NCBI RefSeq assembly: GCF_041146395.1
Contig: NC_090989.1
Span: 51,176,501 to 51,240,500, forward strand
Direction: 5' to 3'
Origin: Eulemur rufifrons
Taxonomy: Eukaryota > Chordata > Mammalia > Primates > Lemuridae
DNA: 64,000 nt
Shown here: in pieces, positions 45,275-58,049 of the stretch
Numbering within the stretch: position 1 is the stretch's first letter
Layout of the letters: the number at the start of each line of letters is the position of its first letter
The notes under the pieces: model-generated
What the model was told of the DNA's origin: nothing
Database searches by the model: none
The model's input: only the letters and a program-made list of their open reading frames with translations
Program-made: the position numbers and the translations under genes

Positions 45275-46866
45275 TTAGTCATAACATTGCCATCTACTGG
45301 GAATGTGAGTGCAATGATATATACTAGAGGTAACTTGATGAATTAATAGTAGCTACCATCATAAAGAATTTTTTTAACGTAACTGTTTTTTGCTACATGA
45401 TTCCTAGTTTAATAAACCCTTCTTTTAAATAAATCTGAACTAAACGAGAAGAAAAGTAAGAAAATTTTGCTCAATTACTTTGAGGTATTAGAGAAGCTTT
45501 TACATATTATCTCTTAAACATCATTTATTTCTTTGAGAGTGAGAGAATTTATCCTCACAAATTACCTGCAAGGAAACTAAGTCCAGACAGGTTACCACAC
45601 TTTCTTAGGTGCTACAGGGAAATATAAAACAATGTAAAAGAACAGCCAAGAGTTGTCCTTATAGGTGTTTTCATTTAATGTTTTATTTATCCTTATATAC
45701 ATTCAAAGTTAAGAATTTTCTGTGACAGGGACTTTAATATTTCCTGATAAATGTTAACTGTCTAAATAGAAAGCAGGACTTGCAATTTATATCTGTAAAC
45801 AATTAAAATTGTGAGTGTTAGCTTCTTCTTTTACTATTTTGGACCATGAGAAAAGTCACACATTTGACTTTAATTGCCCTTGTCAACATGAAGTATTTTA
45901 ATAGCCATAAAACAAACCAAATGCATTGTGATATACATATAATAAATGTGCTGCATTAGAACAGATTTTAGAGGTCTTCAAAGACGGTCAAAGATTTATT
46001 TGTACAAGGGACAAAGGAATCAGGGATATGACAAATCTGACAACATCAATAACATCTCTGAATTTATGTCCTTAGAAGTCAATTGTAAGTATATGAGTCC
46101 TTCTTTATCCTACTGAATATACACCATTATATAAGCCTTGCTATGTAGGGGTCAAAAAACCACATGGCATTTAATAGAAAGTTAACAAGCAAAAACCAGT
46201 TCTCTTAAAAAAAGCAACTGCCTTCTATTAGTTAGAAAAGCCAAGAAGGGTGGTGAATTGTTATTTGTTTTCTTTTATGCTTTGAGCATAAGCAGGAGAA
46301 AGGCCTTTGAATGACCAAGAAATGTCAATTGATCAATAAGGGATGAATAAAAAACAAGAACATAAAACAAATCATAATAACATGCGTTCGGAGAAGTCTC
46401 TTGTGAGACATTAAAACATATTGCAATATGTTGAGAATTTCCAATTTGCTAATTTTTTCCCTAGTTTAAACATCTTCTTTTGTAATATCACGTCAATAGT
46501 GTTTCAGTTTTGATTACGGTACGGAGCCAAAAATAATATAATTCAAGGGTGAATACAATTGACATTTATCTTTCCTGGAGAGATATGAGAACACTATTGT
46601 GGTGACACTAAGTCATCTTTGTGTTCTTCATACGAAAACTAAGATTACACCAGAGAGTAGAAATTAGGTATTTTCCTTTCTACTAACATAACACTAATCT
46701 CTGTAGTCTTACATTGAAAGATTTGGAGGCAAAATAGGCTATTGCTACTGGTAAAGATCTTCAGTTTTGAAGACTATCTTGTCACTGCTTTGGAACACTG
46801 AGCAGTTCTAGATACCCTTTTAAGAATATTTCTAACTTTGATTCTAGAAGTAAAAGCTGTAAACTC
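45275..46866. other. Unassigned non-coding DNA
   Basis: About 1.6 kb. A weak antisense MIR may lie at 45515-45620 (TTATCCTCACAAATTACCTG, then AAGGAAACTAAGTCCAGACA). No gene is recognised. Confidence 0.5.
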
Positions 46867-47181
46867 ATTTTTATTTATTTATTTATTTGTTTGTTTGTTT
46901 GAGACAGAATATTGCTCTGTTGCCTTGGCTGAAGTGCTGTGGTGTCATCATGGCTAACTGCAGCCTCAAACTCTTGGGTTCAAGAAATCCTCCTTCCTTA
47001 GCCTCCTAAGCAGCTGAGACTATAGGCATGCACCATCACACCTGGCTATTTTTTTCTGTTTTTGGTAGAGACAGCATCTTGCTCTTATTCAGGCTGGTCT
47101 TGAACTCCTGAGCTCAAGGGATCCTCCTGCCTTGGCCTCCCAGAGTGCCAGGATTATAGGTGTTAATCGCTGTACCTGACC
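46867..47181 (-). mobile_element. Alu SINE, antisense, old (AluJ-like)
   Basis: A (TTTA)n(TTTG)n tail, then TTGAGACAGAATATTGCTCT, TGCAGCCTCAAACTCTTGGG, GTAGAGACAGCATCTTGCTC, TGGTCTTGAACTCCTGAGCT and GGCCTCCCAGAGTGCCAGGA. The orientation is minus. The sequence is diverged, with most CpGs lost, so it is older than the other Alus here. Confidence 0.95.
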
Positions 47182-48169
47182 CATTTTTCTTTTAAAATAA
47201 GTAAATATACAAATACAAACCACATCCAAATACTCTATTTAATCTCCAAGAATGACTCTTAGTATAAGCATCTATAATTGTTGCTGAAGGAAAATATGAA
47301 AGTTTTGCTTGAAACTTTTGCATAATAATTTATTTTGAATACTAAGGAAGCTACTTATACAAAAGAAAAGCAACATAAACAAAAGCATTGTATGTGTAAA
47401 TCATCAACTGTTTTGCTTTGAGTATAGTCTGTTATTCATAACGACAAATTTATAATATCCCACACTATGCATGACATTTTGGGTTGGGTAGCATCATTTC
47501 AACATATATTTTTAAAGCTGTGTGGAGGAAAGAAAAGGAGATATAACATAGCTTCACCTATCCAAATTGAGACTGGAGGGAAGGTGGCTACATTTTATAA
47601 GCTGCTGTTTAATATGCCAGAAATAGAACTAGTTGCTTAACATACATGATTGCGTTTAGTTAATCAATCACTACTTTTGGAGACAGACAACATTGGAAAA
47701 TAGAAAGAATGCTAAGAAAAGATAATGAGAAAATCCGGGTTCCAGTTAGTGTGTAGGCATGGGTGAAGTTGAAAGAAGTAGTAAAGCTACTTTATCCAAT
47801 AGGTCATCTAGATGGAAATTGAAAGTATTCAGGTTGATGGAATCCTTAGAAACTGGCTTAAAATCTTTCTTTATTTCCTAGTCCCATGATACCATGAAGA
47901 AGAATTTCTCAATTATGAGCCATGATTCATATTTTTCAATAAATATAAATGGGAGTCCAAGAATCTGTAAATGGTAGTAGAAAGGAAAATAGGAATGTGT
48001 GTGCTTTCAGCCAGTGCAATGGAAATGCTTGGAAGAGAGAAATTGGGTCAAGGGTGTGGATAGCAGTGCACAAGAACACCATAATGGGAGGGTGAGTGGG
48101 GATTGAGAGAATAACCAGACAAAAACTGACATGATGGAAACATGAAACTGATTTTCACACATAACTACT
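47182..48169. other. Unassigned non-coding DNA
   Basis: No repeat or gene is recognised. Confidence 0.5.
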
Positions 48170-48450
48170 GAAATGTGCCTTCACTGCAGGTGTCCAGAGA
48201 GCTGTGCAAGGCTTGAGGATAGCAGAGTCCAGTGTTTGGTGCATAGTTGCTGAGGCAGGTAGAAACGTAGCTCTGGCATCTTTGCAGGGGATGTGGCTCT
48301 GTGCTGGTTGAGAGCTGAGGGCAGTCTGAGGTCCAGTGAAAACAGGAGCCTGTGACTGGTTGCTGAAAACACTACAGGACGGGCCTTGGAAGAATCTGAC
48401 AGCTCTAGCGATTGACAGTCTGCACAATGATGGTCACTGACAGCCTGCTT
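48170..48450. other. GC-richer patch in AT-rich DNA
   Basis: GC content is visibly higher than the flanks (roughly half), with few CpGs. It carries 90- and 63-codon antisense frames with no recognisable domain. It could be an old exon or retrocopy, an unrecognised repeat or chance. Confidence 0.35.
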
Positions 48451-48454
48451 TGAC

Positions 48455-48665
48455 GATAGCAGTGTTTGTTGAAACTCCTATGCACCAAGCATTGTGCTAA
48501 ACATTTCACATTTGTTAGTTCATCAGTTTCTCTCAGCAAATCTAATGTTTGTATTATCTCTTTTGCACAGCTGAAGAAACTTTAGGCTAATAATGATAGA
48601 ATAAAAATTTAAATGTAGGTCTTTCTGATTTCAAAGCCTGAACTTTCAATCCCCACATTATACTG
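48455..48665 (-). repeat. MIR SINE, antisense
   Basis: TGCACCAAGCATTGTGCTAA, TTTGTTAGTTCATCAGTTTC, TTTTGCACAGCTGAAGAAAC and CTTTCTGATTTCAAAGCCTG follow the antisense MIR order. Confidence 0.75.
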
Positions 48666-50935
48666 TTTCTTTAAAAACCTTTTTGTTTCAAGCTCTTATT
48701 TGGGATCCACATACATTTAAATATATTTATACTAAAAACACTCAGAGTTAATGCCTCATTTCAATCTTGCATTGCCCCATTTATCCTGGCGAGCAGAACA
48801 TTTTACTTGAGTAGAAGAAATATGTCCCATACTCTTCAGCAAAAATTAACTACCCACGTACAGAAAAGATCTATTAAACAATGGCCACAATGAAAAGGGG
48901 ACCTTGCTTTATAAGTCTCTTAAAAAATTAGAATAAGTGATGATAAATTCAATTATCTTTTCCTGGGGGAAGAAAGAGACTTAAAGAGAGAACTAACATT
49001 GAGAGTAGAAAAAGAGAATGAAGAAATAGAACTGAAGTGGGATTTCTTCACCACCCTTTCCAAGAGACATCTTTCTAAAACTCAGAAATATCTTCCTTTG
49101 TTGAGATACAAAAAGGAATTTTTTTTTCAATTTACGGGCCAATCAACTTTAAGTGTACCTAATAGTACCTTGTAAAATCTAAGCAGTTTAAACAGCGGGC
49201 CTTGTGATGTGATTGGTTTTCTGAGTCATTGCTTCTTTAAAAGACTGAATTGATCTTTTCTATCTTGACTCTGGTAGAAATATGAGGGGTTTTTGGTCAA
49301 ATGACAAGTACTCTGCCTATTAAATTACTCTCCTTGATTTTTGAGGACAGAGTGAGTTTTCCCCTCTGCCTTTTAGGCAGAAGCTTGAAAAATAAATTGA
49401 AATATTTTTTCAAGAATGACTCATACCAAAACCTTTAAAGATAGCCATTAAATTTTATTATACTGGTAGTCCTGCCATGAGATAGATTTGAATTTGATTC
49501 TCCTCTATCTTCATCTTAATACATAATATTAAGACTGACCACTCACATAGAAAAAGAATTTCTAAAATGAAAGGGCATCAAAATTCTTGACCCCTTTTTA
49601 ACATTTACTTTTACTTGTTTTTAGTGGATTTTATCTTGTTGATCAATGAATTACAACTATTGAATAAGTTGGACAGTGTCCCTGAACAAGGAGCATGTAA
49701 TGCTAGGGACTCAAAGAGAAATTATAGCAGAAGTTTGTTTTTATTTTTCTCCCACTGTTAGGGTAATTGCCCCAGTAGAGAGAACGTCTTAGTAGTATGC
49801 AATAGCTCTCAAACTATTTCTGTGAACACAATCTTTAGTTTCTGATTTTTTTTCTTGACCATTGAAGGGAGGAATTTCATACAACAAACAAAAAGATAAT
49901 AGTTATTAAAATTTAAGTTAAATCAGGAATTTAGTTGGGGAAGGTGCTGGGAGAAGGTGAATGAGAGGCTGGCTATAAATGCTTTAGAATTTTAGTGTGT
50001 ACTTAGAATGGCAATGTTATTTGTCCATTAATGCTATTTTTTAAAAAAACCTGCAGAAGATAAATCTATGTATCTCCTAGTTATTGTATTATATAATAAA
50101 ACAAAGAAAACATGTCATTGCTATGCTTTATTTTCCTTTTCTATTATTTTATGCTTATAATGCATTTAGCAACTATCATGGGGATAGATGATAGTATTCT
50201 TTTTCATTGCACTTAAAGGTGTAATAACATGGTAACTTTAAGGTGAATTCTGACTAGATATATGTGTGTCAATGTCTACTTTCTTGTATCAATTTGCCCT
50301 TGTCAGTCCATTTAAAGCATTTGCTTCATAAGCAGTATGTGTGAAAACATTCAAAGTAACAAGTTTAAACAGTAGCTAAAGTAGGGTGAGGAATTAAATG
50401 CTATCATTGCAATAAGAGGTAGCCTTCATATTTGTCCATCCTCATCACTGGTGAAGAAGTCTTTTTGCATAATGACACAACAGGGTTTTGCTATAAAAGG
50501 CAATCAGGTTTAGAAAAAAATAGAGACTTATCTCATATGTGCTCTACACTAAAGGATGGAGCCCTCCTTGAATAGAATGAGAATCAGATTGTTGCAGGGC
50601 TCATGAAAAGAGGGTTAGGAGAGTCCACAACATGGGATTTTAGTGGCTGAGGCAGGATGAAGCGTGGAAACTGCAAGAGGAGTAGGTAGAAAGGAAAGCA
50701 GGGAGAGAGACCAGCAAGAACACACTTCTGTTTTTCCACCCAGGATGATACTGAATGGACAGAAGAAACTCAACCCAATGAGAAAGTAAAGTAACGCGTT
50801 CTATGAGTCGCTGAATTCTAAATGTATGATCAGCTATTGCTGCTCTTGAATATTTTTCAGGATCTGAATGATGTGACTATTACTTTACAGGTATTAATGG
50901 TATTGAGTACCGCATTCTGTATTGTTAAAATAATC
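48666..50935. other. Unassigned non-coding DNA
   Basis: About 2.3 kb with no repeat or gene recognised. The stretches near 49130-49300 and 50280-50510 look unique and could be tested for conservation. Confidence 0.45.
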
Positions 50936-51275
50936 AACTGGGAGGCCATTAGGCTGATATGGCTCCAGAACTGTGGGTCCTTGCTTCTGAAACCCAAATC
51001 AATGTAAACAGTACAATAAAATGTAATATTAAGCAATCAGAAACTGCTAACTTCTAACTAGGAATTTCTGCTTTAACCAATTAAATATTGTCTTTGTCCT
51101 GCTTCTGCAAATACCTTATAAATAATTCTTCCCTTCCCCCCTCAGTGGAATGCTGAACCACTTGGGATCTGGGGCTGCTCAATTCATGAATTGCAGAATG
51201 CTCAAAAAAACTTGAAAATTTCAATGTACCTAAGTTTATTGTTTAACAGTATTAAGGCCCAGAATGTGACCTATT
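50936..51275 (+). mobile_element. Solo LTR-like element
   Basis: Contains GGCCATTAGGCTGATATGGC, TTCTAACTAGGAATTTCTGC, TGTCTTTGTCCTGCTTCTGC, a TATA-like TTATAAATAATTC, TGCTCAATTCATGAATTGCA and a final TTTATTGTTTAACAGT. This is the layout of an endogenous retroviral LTR. Subfamily not named and ends approximate. Confidence 0.55.
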
Positions 51276-51426
51276 GGGAGCCGAATGAACAATAAATTCA
51301 CTTAATATCACTGTGCATTTGCAAGATAAGGTCTGAATGGGAATTTGTTGATCTCTGCATTTTATTTTTCCTCTGTTGGTTCCACATTGCAGCTCTGTTC
51401 TAATTCTCCCATTTCCTATCTGCTCT

Positions 51427-51660
51427 AGCAGATCTTTTTTTTTTATTTTTCATTTTTTTATTGATAAATAATAATTGTACATATTCATGGAGTATATGTT
51501 ACATCTTGATACAAGCACATAGCATACAATGATCAAATCAGGGTAACTGGGACATGAGTCACCTGAAACATTCATCTTTGCTTTATGTTGGGAGCATTTA
51601 AAAACCTCTAGCTATTCTGAAATACAATAAACTATTGTCAACTATAGTTTAATCCTGGAA
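51427..51660 (-). mobile_element. L1 LINE 3' end, antisense
   Basis: A T-rich start, then CATATTCATGGAGTATATGT, CAATGATCAAATCAGGGTAA, AACATTCATCTTTGCTTTAT and ACAATAAACTATTGTCAACT: the reverse complement of an L1MA/L1PB-type 3'UTR. Confidence 0.88.
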
Positions 51661-52479
51661 CCCAGGTGAGCTCTTTCTTTGGCCCCAACAACCTACAGCT
51701 TATTCTGTGGTTTAGGTTTGTATCCTCCCTCCTATTCTGAGACCTTTGGTTTCTCTTCAGCAACCAACCATGACTATGGACTGTCACATCCTGTTGTGGC
51801 TTTGGAGGATAAGGCCCTAAGAGAAAGATGTTTCTTTGAAGGCCTCTGACTAGAAAAGTTATAAATGAGGAAAACATATGAATAGTACTGAATGACATAA
51901 ATGAAAATGGAGATTAGATAAAATCTCCATCATTCATCCTCTCATGTGCAGTAAAGGGGAATACACTGCTCTGTGAAACTCTCATAACATTTTAGGACTA
52001 TTCTAATTGTAAAGAGAGTTATCACAGACTGAGTTAAAATTTGTCTCCCAGTTAATCCAACCATTGGTTTCTGCTCCCCCGGAATCAACATGATGGAGCA
52101 GATACTTCCCAAAAACACAATTTTAAAACTTCTTATCTAATCAATTGAGTTTGAGATCCAAAGTTTCATGGAAAAGTTCTTTCAATTCCTCAAATATCAG
52201 ATAGCCCCCATGTTACTATAATATAAAGAAAAAAATAAAAGTCCTACTTATTTTTATGATTAGGAATTGTCTGCATTCTGAACCTAATTAAGAAGTCATG
52301 GAAAAAGCAAACTATTGAATAAAGATGCTTATATACTAAATAACACACTACAAAATTTAATCTTCCAGAATATTGGTATAATAAAACCAAATGGCATTCA
52401 TTCAGGAACATATGGATCGGTCACTAAAATGTCATTGTACTTCACCAAAAGAGGAAAATTATAAAATTTTGCTATAAAT
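51661..52479. other. Unassigned non-coding DNA
   Basis: No repeat or gene is recognised. Confidence 0.5.
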
Positions 52480-53060
52480 ATTACAAAGCATTTGATAATA
52501 TTTAATATGTATTTCTGATTTTATGATCTTAGTAAAATAGAGGAAAAAAATATTCCTTAACCTGATAAATATAAACTTTAAATCAGCCAGCATCATATTT
52601 CAGAGTTCAACATAGGAAGCATTGTCAGTCAAGTAAGAAAAATAAGAATTTTTAATATCACTAGCATCAATTTTAATACTTCTAAAACTTTAAGAAAGTT
52701 TAATTGATAAGAAAAGGAAAACAAGAACCATAAACATTAGTAAAACAGCCAAAAAATACTATCATTATTTACCATTAACTTGATAGCATACATGGAATAC
52801 TTAAATTTCTAGTAGAAAACATTAGAAATAGACTATCAGGAAACTGATTAACTTAACAAAATTATTATTTTTAAGTCAGTAGATTTGAACACATCAAATA
52901 TAAATTAGAAGAATAAAATAAAGAAGATTCTATTAAAATATAAGCAAAAACTATAAAATGGTTAGGAATACCCTTAAGAAATATGTAAGACCTACAAAGG
53001 AAAAAAAAACAAAACCTCTATACATGATTGAGGGGAAAAAAATAACATTTTAAAAACATA
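52480..53060 (+). mobile_element. Old L1M ORF2 remnant, sense
   Basis: AACCTGATAAATATAAACTT, CAGCCAGCATCATATTTCAG and TTAGGAATACCCTTAAGAAA keep the order of the L1M reverse-transcriptase coding region, but stops and indels are everywhere. Confidence 0.55.
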
Positions 53061-53339
53061 AACTACTGTAATGAAATAAAAATATATATATCTCAAAATT
53101 TATACAAATCAGGATACAGTTTTATGAATTTTCACACAGTGAACACATCACATGGCCTACAAAGAAATAAAGAATTGTAATATGGCCATTTAGAATTATA
53201 TCTACAATTTGACTGATATTATTATATATTGTGTGATATAGGGGCCACAATAATGTATGAAGTCTTATAACCACCACATCAGTTATGATATAAAATATTC
53301 CCATCACTCCAAAAAGTTCCCTCAATGCTCTATACAGAT
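53061..53339. other. Unassigned AT-rich spacer
   Basis: May be more decayed L1 sequence. Nothing definite. Confidence 0.4.
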
Positions 53340-53668
53340 AAATACCCTTCCCTCATTCCTAGCTCCTGGCAACGAATGATGTATTTTCTGTCACTGAAAT
53401 TCATATAAATCAAATCATACAATATTTATCTTTTGTCTGGCTTATTTTATTTGGCAGAATGCCTTTGAACTTTGTTAATTTGTTCCATGTATCAATAATT
53501 AATTACTTTTTTCTGCCTGGTAATATTGCATTTGATAGATACACCACTATATATTTAATCTCCCATGGTAGATGGATATTTGGGTTGTTTCCAGTTTGGG
53601 GTCATTTTAATGTACAGTTGCTATGAACATCAGGTAAGTCTTAAGTGGATATGTTTTTATTTGTCTTG
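53340..53668 (-). mobile_element. L1M LINE, ORF2 3' part, antisense (segment 1)
   Basis: CTCATTCCTAGCTCCTGGCA, AAATCAAATCATACAATATT, GGTAGATGGATATTTGGGTT and TGCTATGAACATCAGGTAAG are antisense L1M wording. The sequence stops at TTTGTCTT and resumes at GGGAAATATCTAGGAATAG at 54288, showing that the LTR between them inserted into it. Confidence 0.8.
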
Positions 53669-54287
53669 GTTCCAAAGCAGTTTTGACACTAACTACCCAG
53701 AGTCAGGTCAAACTTCACAGATTAAGAGCACAGCCCTCTGGAAGACTGCTCTCCCTTCAGACAGCAGCAGCAAAGGTTCCTAGACCACCTACACTTTTGA
53801 CCAACTGACTAAACTGACTACAGATTCAGGTTCCTACTACCCACTCAGGTTGAATAAGCCTTTGAATGACTCACAGAACTCAGGAAAGCACTATACTTAC
53901 AATGACACTTTTATTATAGCAAAGGGATACAAATCAGAACCAGGGAAAAGAAAAACACGTAAGGTGACGTTTGGGAGGGCCCTAGACGTGAAGCTTCCAC
54001 CTCCCCGAGCTGCATTACCTCCCCAGTACCTCAGCGTGTTTCATCAAACACTGAGGGTGATTTCAGGTGTCCTGGTGACACCCAAGCTTCAGGTGTCCAT
54101 AATTTTTAGTGCTGTTTCATCAAGTAGGTGTGATTGACTGAATCATTGGTTACATGATTGACTTCAATTTTCAGCCTACCTCCCCAATCTTTAGAAATTA
54201 GGAGTTTTGGTTTGTATTACATAGCTCTAAAGCTTCTTCCCTGAAACCAGGAACAAAGGTCAGGCAAATTCTTTATTATACAACATT
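53669..54287 (-). mobile_element. LTR-type insertion within L1M, antisense
   Basis: GAATGACTCACAGAACTCAG, CTTTTATTATAGCAAAGGGA, then TCAAGTAGGTGTGATTGACT and GAATCATTGGTTACATGATT are landmarks of a common mammalian endogenous retroviral LTR read backwards. Only the LTR is present. The 95-codon frame inside is not a gene. Confidence 0.7.
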
Positions 54288-54640
54288 GGGAAATATCTAG
54301 GAATAGAACTGTATATCCTTATTTATATGAAATTGACAAACTCTTTTCCAAAGTGACTAAGATTTTGACCTCTGATAAGCAGTACGAGAGAGTTCTAGTG
54401 CTCCTCGTCTTTGCTTGATACTGTGGGTCTTTTACATTTAGCCATTTTACTTGGTGTATAATGGTGTCACGTAATGAATTTGGTTTGAATTTCCCTAATG
54501 ATTAATGACTTTGAAACTGTTTCATGTTCTTTCTTACAATTCTTGAAATTCTTAGGTTTTCTTTAGTGAGATGTCTGTTAAAATTTTACCTTTCTTAAAA
54601 ATTAGTTGTCTTATAGGTTTGTCAAGAATCGTTCTGTATT
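54288..54640 (-). mobile_element. L1M LINE, antisense (segment 2)
   Basis: AATATCTAGGAATAGAACTG, TTTTCCAAAGTGACTAAGAT, TGGTTTGAATTTCCCTAATG and TTTAGTGAGATGTCTGTTAA continue the L1M antisense sequence across the LTR insertion. Confidence 0.8.
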
Positions 54641-54765
54641 TTTATTTATTTTTTTATAACAGATTTATTGAGATATAACTTACATTTATATAACTCACCC
54701 ATTATAAGTGTACAACTGAATGATTTTTAGAATAATCAAGATTGCACACCCATCACTACTATTAG
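54641..54765 (-). mobile_element. L1M 3'-end fragment, antisense
   Basis: ATAACAGATTTATTGAGATA, then AACTCACCCATTATAAGTGT and ACAACTGAATGATTTTTAGA match an L1M 3' terminal region in reverse. It is out of order with segment 2, so it is probably a separate insertion. Confidence 0.7.
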
Positions 54766-55282
54766 GGGTTGAATTGGGTCTCCCAAAATTTAAATGCTGA
54801 AGTGCTGACCCCCAGTACCTCAAATGTGACCTCATTTGGAGATAGGGTCTTTACAAAGATAATTAAGTTAAAGTGAGGTCCTTAGGGTGGGCCCCAATCC
54901 AATATGACTGGTGTTCTTATAAAAAGGGGAAATTTGGACACAGAGACATGCATAGAGGGAAGAGGATGTGAAGAGACCAAAGGAAAAGGTGGTCCTCTAT
55001 AACTGCGGTCCTCAACCCCCAGGCCACAGACCTGTTAGGGACGAGGCCACAGAGCTCCACCACCTGCTGACCCCCAACTTCAAACTCCCTACCCCTGTCC
55101 ATGGAAATATTGTCTTCCATTCTTCCATGAAACCAGTCCTTGGTGCCAAAAATGTTGTCCTAAGCCTCTAGTCTCCATAAGGAAGAGTGGAGACCTAGAA
55201 CAGATCCTTTCCTTACAGAACTTCAGAAAGAACCAATCCTACTAACACATTGATCTAAGAGTTCTGAGCCTCCAGAATTTGG
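54766..55282 (+). mobile_element. MLT1-type LTR, interrupted by a hAT fragment
   Basis: GGGGTTGAATTGGGTCTCCC, CAAATGTGACCTCATTTGGA, CCAATATGACTGGTGTTCTT, then after the interruption AACAGATCCTTTCCTTACAG and GAGCCTCCAGAATT. The far end is truncated. Confidence 0.85.
55003..55164 (-). mobile_element. hAT-type DNA transposon fragment inside MLT1
   Basis: CTGCGGTCCTCAACCCCCAG at one end and AGTCCTTGGTGCCAAAAATG near the other match the two termini of a mammalian hAT fossil with most of its middle deleted. Candidate 8-base flanks CCTCTATA (54994-55001) and CCTCTAGT (55165-55172) agree at 6 of 8 positions, as expected for an old hAT target duplication. Confidence 0.65.
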
Positions 55283-56530
55283 TTTTGCTATTCCAGGTCT
55301 TTTGAATTTCCATATAAATTTTAGAATCAGCCTGTCAATTTCTTAAAAAAAAAAAAAAGAAAAATTACTTGCTGGGATTTTGAGTGGGATTACATTGACT
55401 CTATAGATTAATCTGGGAAAAATTGAGATTTTTAACAATATTCAGTCACCTGATTTATGAGTGTACATCTTCCTAATTTAGACATACAGCGTACAGGGCT
55501 TGATTTTAATATATTGATCTTGTGTTATGCAACCTGGATTAATTCAGTTATTAGTTATAGTATATTTTTAGAGAATTTTTGTTAGTTTTGTTTTGTTTTT
55601 GGTGAATTCAATAGCACTTTCTAGATCGACAATAATGGGATCAATTTTTTTTTTTAAAGTTTTACCTCTTCCTTCAAATCTGAATGCCTTTTACTTTCTT
55701 TTATTTATTTATTTATTTATTATTTATTTATTTTGCTTTATTGCACTAACTAGAACCACCAGTAAACCACAGTACCATGTTGAATAGAAATGGTGAAAAC
55801 AGAAATTTTAATTTTGTTCTTCACCTTTACGGGATAGCATTAAATCTTGCACCATTAATTATGATCTTAGCTGTAGGTTTTTCATAGATGCACTTTGTTA
55901 GGTTCGGGAAGAATCTCCAAGTCCTAGTCTACTGAAAGCTTTTATCACGAATAAATGTTAGATGATAACAGATTTTTTTCCTACATTTCTTGAGATACAT
56001 GGCTTTTCTTTTTCTTGTAAAAAATTTTTAATGAGGTGATTTACAGTAATTTGTTTTTGAATATTAAACCCCACTTGAATTCCTTGGTTAATTCCCTTGG
56101 TCAGGGTGTACTATCCTTTAAGATACTTTTTGGACATGATTTACCATGTTTGCAAAGAATTTTTGCATCTTTGTTTATGGGAGATATTTGTCTGCAGTTT
56201 TCTTTTTTTGTTAGGGTAATGCTGGCTCATAAAATGCATTGTTACGTATTCATTTTCCCCTATTTTTCATATAATAGAATAATTTTAATATAGTTTACAT
56301 TATTATTTCTTCCATAAATGTTTGACAGCATTGTAAACAAAGATATCTGGTCTTAGAACTTTCTGTAGCTCATAGTTCTTAACTAAAAACTCAGTATTTT
56401 TAAGAGTTATGGGCTACTTGAATCATTTATTTCTTTTCTAATAGGCTTTGATAGTTGGTATCTTTCATGAAATTTTTTCATTTCATTTATGTTGAAGAAT
56501 TTATTGATATAAAGTTGTTCTTTTCCTGCC
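55283..56530 (-). mobile_element. L1M LINE ORF2 (reverse-transcriptase region), antisense
   Basis: GCTATTCCAGGTCTTTTGAA, CCTGTCAATTTCTTAAAAAA, ATATTGATCTTGTGTTATGC, TAGCTGTAGGTTTTTCATAG, GGTAATGCTGGCTCATAAAA and ATTGATATAAAGTTGTTC are antisense ORF2 wording in the expected order. Stops and indels abound. A (TTTA)n run sits at 55699-55734. Confidence 0.85.
55699..55734. repeat. (TTTA)n microsatellite
   Basis: About eight ATTT units within antisense L1M. Confidence 0.9.
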
Positions 56531-56539
56531 CTCATCTTT

Positions 56540-56960
56540 CTCAGATATATGCACTAATCAGCTGGATATACTAGCGGCACCCTCTGCAAATCACCACAAG
56601 TTTTCTTCATATGCAGTTCTCTTTTCTCAAGAGCTCTTTTCTAGAACACTGCCTAGAAAATTCCAGTTGCCCAAGTTTCCCTGGATTCCCAGAACCATCA
56701 TTTCAACTCAGGAATTTCTAGGTTCTGCCTGAGTTCATCTTCCCTCTGCTGTTGTTTAGAACTCTTCTCCACCCAATGAAGTAGTCGATCACAGAGCTGG
56801 CTTTGTTTGTTTCTTGCCACTCATGGATCAATGTTTCTTCTTGCCTCATGTCAGTATAAGAACTATTGTTTCATGTATATTGTCCGGGTTTTAGTTGTTT
56901 CAGAAGTGGGAATTTATTTGGTCCTTGTTTTTTTGTCTTGGCTGGAAACAGAAGTATTAT
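56540..56960 (-). mobile_element. Possible L1M 5' region, antisense
   Basis: GTCCGGGTTTTAGTTGTTTC, GGTCCTTGTTTTTTTGTCTT and GGCTGGAAACAGAAGT resemble the reverse of an old L1 5' untranslated region. It would close the same antisense element with ORF1 and part of ORF2 missing. Tentative. The 113-codon frame at 56807-57148 largely derives from it. Confidence 0.4.
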
Positions 56961-58001
<1,041 letters not shown>

Positions 58002-58017
58002 AAAATACACACTTATA
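58002..58017 (+). repeat. Target-site duplication, right copy, of Alu 57653
   Basis: AAAATACACACTTATA follows the tail and is identical to 57637-57652. Confidence 0.95.
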
Positions 58018-58049
58018 TTCCTATTTCTTGATTTTATAGCTTTAAGGAG

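Noticed and set aside
53850..54137. 95-codon frame
   Set aside because: Lies in an antisense LTR inserted in L1M; no protein features.
54917..55171. 67-codon frames on both strands
   Set aside because: Cover the MLT1 LTR and the nested hAT fragment.
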